From NCBI RefSeq assembly GCF_000745315.1, contig NZ_JQNQ01000001.1, positions 2,108,001 through 2,172,000 on the forward strand: 64,000 nt of DNA. Direction: 5' to 3'. The stretch's first letter is position 1, and the number at the start of each line of letters is the position of its first letter. This document shows positions 25,617 through 33,650 of the stretch, piece after piece. This DNA comes from Salegentibacter sp. Hel_I_6 (GTDB lineage Bacteria > Bacteroidota > Bacteroidia > Flavobacteriales > Flavobacteriaceae). A program made the position numbers and the translations under genes. The notes below the pieces were generated by a model. It saw only the letters and a list, made by a program, of their open reading frames with translations. It did not search any database and was not told the DNA's origin.

Positions 25617-26774
25617 ATGACTAAAGCCTCTAAATTATTTAATTCAGCAAAAGCCACTAAAAATGAGCGTTATTTAGCGCTGGATGTTTTACGCGGATTA
25701 ACCGTAGCTCTAATGATATTGGTAAATACCCCGGGAAGCTGGTCACATATTTATGCGCCATTTAAACACGCTCCCTGGCATGGTTTTACTCCAACAGATT
25801 GGGTTTTTCCTTCTTTTTTATTTGTAATTGGTAACGCTATGAGCTTTAGTTTACGCAAGTATGAAAGTATTTCTGAAAACGCATTTTTAAAAAAGGTCTT
25901 TAAACGGGGAGCACTTATTTTTCTTATTGGATTGTTTTTAAGCGCATTTCCATTTGTATTTAGACAGGAGGGAGAGCTGGTTTTTAAAAATTTGGCCAAT
26001 ATGCGAATTATGGGTGTTTTGCAACGAATTGCCCTTTGTTATCTTTTTGCATCCTTAATAATTCATTATCTAAAACTGAAAAAATCTATAATTTTAGGAA
26101 GTTTTATTTTACTCGGTTACTGGGCTTTAATGTGGTTTTTTGGTGATCAACCCCATCCTTTTTCGCTAGAGAATAATGCTGCGCTGAAATTTGACAATCT
26201 TATTTTTAGACCTGAAAATCTTTATAAAGGTTATGGACTTCCATTTGATCCCGAAGGTTTACTGAGTACGATTCCGGCAATTGCAAATGTAATCGCAGGA
26301 TATGTGGCCGGGGTTTTTATTCAAAAATCAGGAAATAATATTTCCACAGTAATTAAGTTAAGTATTTATGGCGTATTTCTATTGGTAGTAGCACAAATTT
26401 GGGATGTTTGGTTTCCTATAAATAAACCCATTTGGAGTAGCTCTTATGTAATTTACAGCACCGGGTGGACACTTTTAGTGCTTTCGGCCTTGATTTTGAT
26501 TATAGAAATTTTCAGTTTTAAAAAGTGGACGACTTTCTTCGAAGCTTTTGGTAAAAATCCGTTGTTTGTTTTTGTAATGTCTGGTCTTGTAGTAATGCTA
26601 ATGAATATTATTTATGTTAACGGGCAGGCACTCAAACCCTGGCTTTATCAAAACCTATATCTTAGCTGGCTGGATAATTATAACGCGTCTTTGCTGTTTG
26701 CGTTTAGTTATTTATTACTTATGTGGATGCTGGGTTACTGGTTACATAAAAAACGAATCTATATTAAAGTATAA
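25617..26774 (+). CDS. NagX-like membrane protein (DUF5009 / HGSNAT catalytic-domain family)
   Basis: A 385-residue inner-membrane protein with about 10-11 hydrophobic segments. The family hallmarks are the N-terminal RYLALDVLRGLTVALMILVNTPG (about residues 19-40) followed by HAPWHGFTPTDWVFPSFLFVIGN (about 52-75), with the conserved His. It belongs to COG4299, which includes NagX of proteobacterial nag clusters and the human lysosomal heparan-alpha-glucosaminide acetyltransferase. It may transport or acetylate glucosamine-type sugars at the inner membrane. The next gene, a NagZ fusion, begins 16 bases later. The biochemical role of bacterial members is unsettled. Confidence 0.82.
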   Translation: MTKASKLFNSAKATKNERYLALDVLRGLTVALMILVNTPGSWSHIYAPFKHAPWHGFTPTDWVFPSFLFVIGNAMSFSLRKYESISENAFLKKVFKRGALIFLIGLFLSAFPFVFRQEGELVFKNLANMRIMGVLQRIALCYLFASLIIHYLKLKKSIILGSFILLGYWALMWFFGDQPHPFSLENNAALKFDNLIFRPENLYKGYGLPFDPEGLLSTIPAIANVIAGYVAGVFIQKSGNNISTVIKLSIYGVFLLVVAQIWDVWFPINKPIWSSSYVIYSTGWTLLVLSALILIIEIFSFKKWTTFFEAFGKNPLFVFVMSGLVVMLMNIIYVNGQALKPWLYQNLYLSWLDNYNASLLFAFSYLLLMWMLGYWLHKKRIYIKV

Positions 26775-26790
26775 AATCAATATTTTTAAA

Positions 26791-29742
26791 ATGAAGAATA
26801 GAACTTCAATCTTATTCCTTTTAGCAGTTTCATTTCTTGTTTTGCCTATGCAGGCTCAAGAAAATGCTAAAAAATCGCCAGAATTCCTTCAGTACACCAA
26901 TAGTAAATGGGTAGATTCTATAATGGAGTCCTTAAGTCCGAAAGAAAGAATTGCACAATTAATTATGGTGGCGGCATATTCTAACCGGGATAATGCTCAT
27001 AAAGAAGAAATACTGAAACTTATTAACGAACAAAAAATTGGTGGACTTATTTTCTTCCAGGGTGATCCTAAATCTCAGGTAGAATTGATGAACGATTACC
27101 AGTTAGCTTCAGAGGTACCGTTACTCGGCGCGATTGATGCCGAATGGGGTCTAGGAATGCGGCTTAAGAACACTATAAGTTATCCTTATCAAATGGCCCT
27201 GGGCGCGATTCGTGATGACAGTTTGGTTTACGATCTTGGAAAAGAAGTAGCGCGACAAATAAAACGAAGCGGACTTCATCTTAATTTTGCGCCGGTGGTA
27301 GATGTAAATAATAATCCGGATAATCCTGTGATCAATTACCGCTCTTTTGGGGAAAATAAGAAAAATGTTTCTGAAAAAGGAATTGCTTATATGCGTGGGA
27401 TGCAGGATGCGAATTTGCTTACCACCGCAAAACATTTTCCCGGTCACGGCGATACCGATACCGATTCGCATTACGCGCTTCCGCAGATAAATCATCCTTT
27501 TGAAAGATTGGATTCCTTAGAAATGTACCCGTTTAAAGAATTAATAGACGCTGGAATTGGCGGTGTAATGGTAGCGCATTTAAATATCCCCGCTTTGGAT
27601 TCTACCGGGGTGCCTTCCACTTTATCAAAATCTATCATCACCGGAATTTTAAAAGACAGTTTGGGTTTTGAAGGTTTAATCGTGACCGATGCGATGAATA
27701 TGAAAGGCGTAACCAAAGGTAACGAACCCGGTATTGTTGATAAAGATGCGATTCTTGCCGGGAATGATTTGCTGGAGTTTACCGAAGATGTTCCAAAAGC
27801 TATAGATGAGGTTAGTAAAGCAATCCAACAAGGCTTGATCTCCCAAAAGCAATTGGACGAACGTGTAAGAAAAATCCTGGCGGTAAAACAATGGGTTGGA
27901 TTAAACGATTATAAAGAAATTCCCACTAAAAATATTGTAAAGGAAATCAATACTCCCCAGGCGGAGTTTTTGAATAGAAAACTGGTAGAAGCTTCACTCA
28001 CCGTATTGAAGAATGAAAACAGTATTTTGCCTTTAAGAAAATTAGATACTTTAAAGATCGCTTCTATCTCTTTTGGAGCCGAAAAGCAAACCAAATTTCA
28101 GAAAACCCTGGATCTTTATACTGAAGTGAAAAACTTCCAGTTAAAAGCTGATGCGAAAGCTTCAGAAATCGAGAAGATCAAAGAAAAACTTTCAGATTAT
28201 AACCTGGTAATTGGTGGAATTCATGACGATAGCCGTTTTCCGAGAAATACAATGAAATTTTCAAAGCCCGTTCAGGATTTTATCGCAGAACTTTCGGAAC
28301 AAAATAATACGGTCTTCAGTTATTTTAAAAATCCGTATTCCATCAATAAACTGGATAAAATTGAAGATGCCACCGCTTTGATCTTAACTTACCAGGATAA
28401 CGAAACCACCCAGGATCTTGCCGCCCAACTTATTTTTGGTGGAGTAGGAGCAAATGGAAGACTTCCTGTGAGTATTGGTGAAAAATTCAAATCTGGTGAT
28501 GGTTTAGATGTAAAAGGAAAAATAAGATTTAAATATACCCTTCCCGAAGATGCCGGGATGAATTCAGAAAAACTTTTTGGAGGAGTAGATTCTTTAATGC
28601 AGGAAGCTATTAAAAAAAAAGCGACGCCGGGAGGGCAAATTCTAGTCGCTAAAAACGGTAAAATCGTTCTGCATAAAGCTTACGGATACCACAAATACAG
28701 CGATACCGTAAAAGTTAAGAAAACCGATTTGTACGATCTGGCTTCGGTAACCAAGATTTCTTCGGCTTTACCGGCATTGATGAAATTGAATGATGAAGGA
28801 AAATTTAGTCTGGATGCGGGCATAGATGATTATTTACCATATTTTAAAAATTCCAACAAAGCGGGTGTTCCGTTTCGGCAAATTCTAACGCACCAGGCAA
28901 GATTTAAACCCTGGATTCCTTATTGGAAAAATACACGACGCAAAAACGGAAGTTATAAATGGTTTACGTTTAAAAAAGATTCCTCAAGTAGATTTCCAGT
29001 TAAAGTGAGTGAAAATTTATGGTTGCATCGCAATTACCAGAATAAAATGTTTAAAGCCATAAAAAAATCTGAGCTTGAAGAGGAAGCAAAATATAAATAC
29101 TCGGGCCTAACTTTTTATCTTTTACCTTCTATAGTTGAAGAAATTAGTGGAGAGGATTTTAGAAAATATATCAACGAAAATTTTTATGATAAACTTGGCG
29201 CGACAACTTTAGGCTATAATCCGTTGGAACGCTTCGAAAAAAGTAGAATTGTACCTACAGAACACGATTATTTATTCCGAAGAAAACCTATTCACGGGAT
29301 GGTGCATGACGAAGGTGCGATTATGATGGGTGGGGTTTCCGCCAATGCAGGGCTTTTTTCTACCGCGAACGATTTGGCAAAATTGATGCAAATGTACCTG
29401 AATATGGGTGAATATGCCGGGGAGCGTTATATTGAAGAAGAAACTTTGAAAGAATGGAGCACGGCGCAATTTCCGGAAAACGATAATCACCGCGGAATCG
29501 GATTTGACAAACCTTATTTAGAATATAAAGGCGAGAGCAGTAACACAGCAAAAGACGCCAGCAAAGCCAGTTTTGGGCATACCGGATTTACCGGAATTTA
29601 CGCCTGGGTAGATCCTGAAGAAGATTTATTATATCTTTTTTTATCTAATAGAGTACTTCCTACAAGAGAAAATACACGACTCTACAGCCTGAATACCAGA
29701 ACTAAAATTCAGCAGGTTTTATACGATTCTTTAGAGTATTAA
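26791..29742 (+). CDS. nagZ: NagZ-type GH3 N-acetylglucosaminidase fused to an AmiE/beta-lactamase-family serine hydrolase
   Basis: I choose the ATG at 26791 (signal peptide ending MQAQ), giving 983 residues; the frame is open further upstream but that part lies inside the NagX-like gene. Residues about 45-400 are GH3 of the NagZ type: KHFPGHGDTDTDSH carries the Asp-His general acid/base and IVTDAMNM the nucleophile Asp. Residues about 410-590 are the second GH3 alpha/beta domain. Residues about 610-983 are a serine hydrolase with SVTK (Ser-x-x-Lys), a Tyr in YKYSG and HTG as third motif. NagZ removes GlcNAc from muropeptides. In B. subtilis, NagZ and the beta-lactamase-like amidase AmiE are neighbours; here the two activities are joined. 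Confidence 0.92.
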   Translation: MKNRTSILFLLAVSFLVLPMQAQENAKKSPEFLQYTNSKWVDSIMESLSPKERIAQLIMVAAYSNRDNAHKEEILKLINEQKIGGLIFFQGDPKSQVELMNDYQLASEVPLLGAIDAEWGLGMRLKNTISYPYQMALGAIRDDSLVYDLGKEVARQIKRSGLHLNFAPVVDVNNNPDNPVINYRSFGENKKNVSEKGIAYMRGMQDANLLTTAKHFPGHGDTDTDSHYALPQINHPFERLDSLEMYPFKELIDAGIGGVMVAHLNIPALDSTGVPSTLSKSIITGILKDSLGFEGLIVTDAMNMKGVTKGNEPGIVDKDAILAGNDLLEFTEDVPKAIDEVSKAIQQGLISQKQLDERVRKILAVKQWVGLNDYKEIPTKNIVKEINTPQAEFLNRKLVEASLTVLKNENSILPLRKLDTLKIASISFGAEKQTKFQKTLDLYTEVKNFQLKADAKASEIEKIKEKLSDYNLVIGGIHDDSRFPRNTMKFSKPVQDFIAELSEQNNTVFSYFKNPYSINKLDKIEDATALILTYQDNETTQDLAAQLIFGGVGANGRLPVSIGEKFKSGDGLDVKGKIRFKYTLPEDAGMNSEKLFGGVDSLMQEAIKKKATPGGQILVAKNGKIVLHKAYGYHKYSDTVKVKKTDLYDLASVTKISSALPALMKLNDEGKFSLDAGIDDYLPYFKNSNKAGVPFRQILTHQARFKPWIPYWKNTRRKNGSYKWFTFKKDSSSRFPVKVSENLWLHRNYQNKMFKAIKKSELEEEAKYKYSGLTFYLLPSIVEEISGEDFRKYINENFYDKLGATTLGYNPLERFEKSRIVPTEHDYLFRRKPIHGMVHDEGAIMMGGVSANAGLFSTANDLAKLMQMYLNMGEYAGERYIEEETLKEWSTAQFPENDNHRGIGFDKPYLEYKGESSNTAKDASKASFGHTGFTGIYAWVDPEEDLLYLFLSNRVLPTRENTRLYSLNTRTKIQQVLYDSLEY

Positions 29743-29829
29743 ATAAGAATTTATACTTCTTATATTCAAATTTCTTCTGAATTATTAGAATAGAATCCCT
29801 AAAAACTTTACAACTTATTTAGGAAAGTA

Positions 29830-29837
29830 TATATTTG
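29830..29837 (+). promoter_or_regulatory. Bacteroidota -7 promoter box before the TonB-dependent barrel gene
   Basis: TATATTTG matches TAnnTTTG exactly and lies 32 bases before the ATG at 29870. No clear TTG box sits at the ideal upstream spacing. Confidence 0.45.
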
Positions 29838-29869
29838 TTTGATTTTTCCATAAAAACCATTCAAATTAT

Positions 29870-32275
29870 ATGACCAAAAATTACCCCCCAGTTCTAGTTA
29901 CCCTACTATTTTTATTTACCAATTCTTTAATCGCTCAACATACTGTAAAAGGTAAACTGGTGTCTGAAACCAATGATCCTATTGCATTTGCCAATGTAAT
30001 TTTATTAAATGCCGAAGATTCAACTACGGTTTATAAGGGTACTTTTTCTGAAGACAATGGGGAGTTTTTGCTCGAAGAAATAGCTTCAAAAAACTATGTT
30101 TTAAAAGTGAGTTTTGTGGGCTACGAGGAGTATCTCCAGGCAATTTCGGTCAATTCTGATAAAAAATTAAAAAAGATAACCCTAAAAGAGGGCGCTGCCA
30201 ATTTAGATGAAGTCACTATTAACGCCCGAAAACCAAAGATCACTCGAAGTATAGACCGTATTACCTTCGATGTAGAAAATTCTACGCTTTCCAGTGGTAG
30301 TAGTTGGGATATTTTAAGACAAACCCCGGGTGTGATTATGGCTCAGGGCCAACTACAAGTGAGAAATTCTTCAGTTACAGTTTATATTAATGACCGAAAA
30401 GTGCAACTTACTTCAGATGAATTACAAACTCTTTTACAAAGCTATTCAGCAGAAAATATAAAGTCTATTGAAGTAATTACCAATCCGCCGGCTCGCTATG
30501 AGGCTGAAGGTGGATCTATTTTGAATATCAATACATCCTCAGCTATATCTCCCGGTTATAAAGGAAGTGTAGAGGGCAATTATACGCAGGGAATTGTTCC
30601 TAAATACCAAATGGGTACCAGTCATTATTGGAAAGGCGATAAATTAAATGTCTTCGCTAATTATACTTTTAGTCCGCGAAAAGAGATAAAACGAGACGAT
30701 AGTTATATAAATTTTAGTCCAAATGAAGAGTTTGGTCAAAGGTGGGAAAGCGATTTTGAAAGAGTTACGCGCTCCCAGGCGCATAATGCGAATCTGATTT
30801 TAGATTATGATTTTGATGAAAAGAACAAGCTTAGTTTTTCTTCAAATTTTCTGTATTCCCCAGACAAGGCTTTTGATAATTCGGTGCGAACCGATATTAC
30901 TGCCCAGGGAAATACGGCTTTTTCAAATTTTATGACCGATAGTGAAGTTGTTACCGATGAGCATAACATTGCTTTAGATCTAACCTATACCCATAATCTT
31001 GAAAATGGAGGTAGTTTTTCTGCTGCCACACACTATACCAGGTTTTATCAGGACAGGGATCAAATAGTAGCTACCAATTATTTTGATTCAGCCGGTGAGA
31101 ATGTTCAAAATATCAATTTCAATACTGCCTCGGGACAAAACATAGAAATTTTTACAGGTCAACTTGATTTTAATAGTTCGCTAGGTGAGATGAGTTTTGA
31201 TGCCGGGGCGAAGGTTTCAAATATAAATTCTAACAGTGGGATCAACTTTTCTAATGCAGAAAGCCTCAACGATCTATATGATAACCTTTCCGACGATTTT
31301 TACTATGACGAAACAGTTTCTGCGGCTTATATTAGTACCTCCAGGGATTGGGAAAAATGGAGTGCCCAAGCCGGTTTAAGGGGAGAATATACTGATCTTT
31401 TAGGAGTATCTTTATCAACAAGTCAACGAAACCGTCAGGAATATTTTGAACTTTTTCCAACTGCTTATTTACAATATCGCGCTTCTGATAATCATAGTTT
31501 TACGCTGGATTATAGCCGAAGAATTGAACGACCACGTTATGAAAGCTTGAATCCGTTTAGATATTTTTTGAATGAAAACGATTTTAATGCCGGAAACCCG
31601 AATTTACGTGCGGCAATTAGCAATAATATCAATCTGAATTATACGCTTTTAGGGCAGTATTTTTTCGATGTGTATTATCGTGATAATGGGAGATCACCGG
31701 CAAGTTTAGCTTTTCAGGATAATCAAAACCTAACCATTAGAAGGTTGCAGGCCAATTTGCTGGAAAGCAAAAGCTACGGACTCGACGTTTTGCACGGCAG
31801 ATCAATTACCGGCTGGTGGTATGCACAATTATACGCTTCACTTTTCCACGAAGAGAATACCTTCTTAGCGGTAGAGAGCAATAATGCGGAAGTTACCAAT
31901 GAAATTGATGCTGTTTTTGGTCAATTATATAACTCATTTACCCTTTCAAAAGACGGAACTTTCTCAGGAAATCTAAGTTTCACTTATGTTTCAGATTATA
32001 TTTCGGGTTCTTATAATTTCGATCCTTTTTCAACTTTAAGCCTTGGAGTAAGAAAAACACTTTGGAATAATCGTGCAGAATTAAGCCTGAATATCAACGA
32101 TATTTTTAATAATACCAATACCAGGCTGACTTCCCAATATTTAAATCAGGATAATTCCTTTTTTGCACGGGAGGAAATGCGTTATGTGCGGGTTGGATTT
32201 AAATATAACTTCGGAAACTTTAGACTGGAAGACAACCAACGCAGCATAGAAGCCGCTGAGAGGGATAGGTTGTAA
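29870..32275 (+). CDS. TonB-dependent receptor-like outer-membrane beta-barrel protein
   Basis: An 801-residue protein with a signal peptide (ends NSLIAQ), a carboxypeptidase-D regulatory-like domain (about 23-105), a plug-like domain (about 115-215, RQTPGVIMAQGQLQVR and IEVITNPPARYEAEGGSILNI) and a large outer-membrane barrel of the OMP_b-brl_3 type. The barrel ends in the usual region before a short charged tail. It is not a SusC protein: it lacks the long SusC barrel and has no SusD partner. Such receptors carry iron complexes, peptides or unknown ligands. It stands alone behind its own promoter and may be independent of the cell-wall locus. Confidence 0.85.
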   Translation: MTKNYPPVLVTLLFLFTNSLIAQHTVKGKLVSETNDPIAFANVILLNAEDSTTVYKGTFSEDNGEFLLEEIASKNYVLKVSFVGYEEYLQAISVNSDKKLKKITLKEGAANLDEVTINARKPKITRSIDRITFDVENSTLSSGSSWDILRQTPGVIMAQGQLQVRNSSVTVYINDRKVQLTSDELQTLLQSYSAENIKSIEVITNPPARYEAEGGSILNINTSSAISPGYKGSVEGNYTQGIVPKYQMGTSHYWKGDKLNVFANYTFSPRKEIKRDDSYINFSPNEEFGQRWESDFERVTRSQAHNANLILDYDFDEKNKLSFSSNFLYSPDKAFDNSVRTDITAQGNTAFSNFMTDSEVVTDEHNIALDLTYTHNLENGGSFSAATHYTRFYQDRDQIVATNYFDSAGENVQNINFNTASGQNIEIFTGQLDFNSSLGEMSFDAGAKVSNINSNSGINFSNAESLNDLYDNLSDDFYYDETVSAAYISTSRDWEKWSAQAGLRGEYTDLLGVSLSTSQRNRQEYFELFPTAYLQYRASDNHSFTLDYSRRIERPRYESLNPFRYFLNENDFNAGNPNLRAAISNNINLNYTLLGQYFFDVYYRDNGRSPASLAFQDNQNLTIRRLQANLLESKSYGLDVLHGRSITGWWYAQLYASLFHEENTFLAVESNNAEVTNEIDAVFGQLYNSFTLSKDGTFSGNLSFTYVSDYISGSYNFDPFSTLSLGVRKTLWNNRAELSLNINDIFNNTNTRLTSQYLNQDNSFFAREEMRYVRVGFKYNFGNFRLEDNQRSIEAAERDRL

Positions 32276-32282
32276 AAAGAAG

Positions 32283-32380
32283 AGCCCCCTAGCCCCCGAA
32301 GGGGGAACTCAGCGTACTCCGATTACTTTAGAAAAAGGGATTTAACTACCTCCCTTCGGGAGGGTTGGGGTGGGCTGACT
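32283..32380. repeat. Paired C/G-rich dispersed repeats between barrel gene and dusB
   Basis: On the left is AGCCCCCTAGCCCCCGAAGG, with hairpin CCCCC-GAA-GGGGG at 32293-32305. On the right is CCTCCC-TTC-GGGAGG (32349-32363) followed by GTTGGGGTGGGCT. The right part reversed and complemented resembles the left, so the two are an inverted pair. Such units are scattered in many Bacteroidota genomes. They stand out against the AT-rich surroundings. Confidence 0.65.
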
Positions 32381-32395
32381 TTTTTCGTACTTTTG
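32365..32395 (+). promoter_or_regulatory. Promoter of dusB, partly inside a repeat
   Basis: TTG at 32365-32367, a 20-base spacer and TACTTTTG at 32388-32395 fit the Bacteroidota consensus. The transcript would start about 10 bases before the GTG start codon, so the mRNA would have a very short leader. The TTG lies within the GGGTTGGGG part of the repeat. Confidence 0.55.
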
Positions 32396-32414
32396 CACTC
32401 CAAAATAAACTGAA

Positions 32415-33407
32415 GTGGCTAAAATAGGAAATATAGATGTAGGAGACTTCCCGTTGCTGTTGGCACCGATGGAAGATGTGAGTGACCCGCCATTCCGTGC
32501 GCTTTGCAAGGAGCAGGGGGCCGATGTGGTTTACACTGAATTTATCTCTTCAGAAGGGCTTATTCGCGATGCAGCGAAAAGTACTATGAAACTTGATATT
32601 TACGAAAAAGAACGCCCGGTGGGTATCCAGATTTTCGGAGCCAACCTGGAATCTATGTTGCAATCGGTAGAAATTGTAGAAAAATCTGGCCCTGATATTA
32701 TTGATATTAATTTTGGTTGTCCGGTGAAAAAAGTGGTTTCTAAAGGTGCCGGTGCCGGTATTCTAAAAGATATAGATCTTATGGTTTCGCTTACCGAAGC
32801 CATGGTAAAACACACCAACCTGCCAATTACTGTAAAAACCCGTTTGGGCTGGGATAACGATTCTATTAAAATCGTTGAGGTTGCAGAAAGACTTCAGGAT
32901 GTTGGTTGTAAAGCCATTTCTATACACGGGCGAACCCGTGTTCAAATGTATAAAGGCGAAGCCAATTGGGCCCCGATTGCCGAGGTTAAGAATAATTCAC
33001 GAATGCATATTCCGGTGTTTGGAAACGGCGATGTTGATACGCCCGAAAGAGCGGTAGAAATGCGTGATAAATTCGGACTTGACGGTGCGATGATTGGTCG
33101 TGCCAGTATTGGTTATCCCTGGTTTTTTAGAGAAGTAAAGCATTACTTTGAAACCGGAGAACATTTACCACCGCCTAATATGCTGGAACGCCTGGATGCT
33201 GCAAGGCGTCACCTACAAATGGCGATTGACTGGAAAGGGGAGCGGTTAGGTGTTTTTGAAACCCGCCGCCATTATACCAATTATTTCAAAGGAATACCAC
33301 ATTTCAAAGAACACCGCATGAAAATGGTAACCAGCGATGATGCTGCCGATGTTTTTGCTGCGTTTGATGAGGTAGAAAGGGATTTTTCAGATTTCCAGTT
33401 TGCTTAA
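32415..33407 (+). CDS. dusB: tRNA-dihydrouridine synthase B-like flavoenzyme
   Basis: A 330-residue cytoplasmic protein starting at a GTG (MAKIGNIDVGDFPLLLAPME). Dus motifs are clear: APMEDVSDPPFR, the catalytic-cysteine strand DINFGCPVKKV (Cys about 100), VKTRLGWD, SIHGRTR and the FMN-binding GNGDV and GAMIGRASIG. It reduces uridine to dihydrouridine in tRNA D-loops, using FMN and NADPH. The GTG start is chosen because it fits the family N-terminus and lies just after a good promoter. No operon partner is evident. Confidence 0.95.
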   Translation: MAKIGNIDVGDFPLLLAPMEDVSDPPFRALCKEQGADVVYTEFISSEGLIRDAAKSTMKLDIYEKERPVGIQIFGANLESMLQSVEIVEKSGPDIIDINFGCPVKKVVSKGAGAGILKDIDLMVSLTEAMVKHTNLPITVKTRLGWDNDSIKIVEVAERLQDVGCKAISIHGRTRVQMYKGEANWAPIAEVKNNSRMHIPVFGNGDVDTPERAVEMRDKFGLDGAMIGRASIGYPWFFREVKHYFETGEHLPPPNMLERLDAARRHLQMAIDWKGERLGVFETRRHYTNYFKGIPHFKEHRMKMVTSDDAADVFAAFDEVERDFSDFQFA

Positions 33408-33416
33408 TAAATTTAA

Positions 33417-33642
33417 GCCACGAATTCACGAATATTATATTTTTATGCTCCCCCCCTCCTTTCCAAGGAGGGGAATGAATTCAGCTATGCTGAAGAAAAG
33501 GGGTGGTTAAACACTTAACCTAACAAGTTCTTATATAAAAATTCAAGAAAAACCCCTCCGGCCTCACGGCCACCTCCCCTTGAAAATAAGGGGAGGAGCT
33601 TTAATATATTTTTCAAAAAGAAAATATTCGTGAATTCGTGGC
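33417..33642. repeat. 226-base element bounded by perfect 20-base inverted repeats
   Basis: GCCACGAATTCACGAATATT at 33417-33436 is exactly repeated in reverse complement at 33623-33642. Inside are two further C/G-rich hairpin units: CCCCTCCTT/AAGGAGGGG near 33454-33474, and CTCCCCTT/AAGGGGAG with GGCC-TCAC-GGCC near 33555-33596. It carries no gene, lies between convergent dusB and the permease gene, and could serve as a two-way terminator. It looks like a MITE-like or composite repeat. Confidence 0.75.
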
Positions 33643-33650
33643 GAGAAATA

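Noticed and set aside
26614..26790. Upstream extension of the NagZ fusion gene
   Set aside because: It would overlap the NagX-like gene by about 160 bases and bury the signal peptide; the ATG at 26791 gives a clean exported start.
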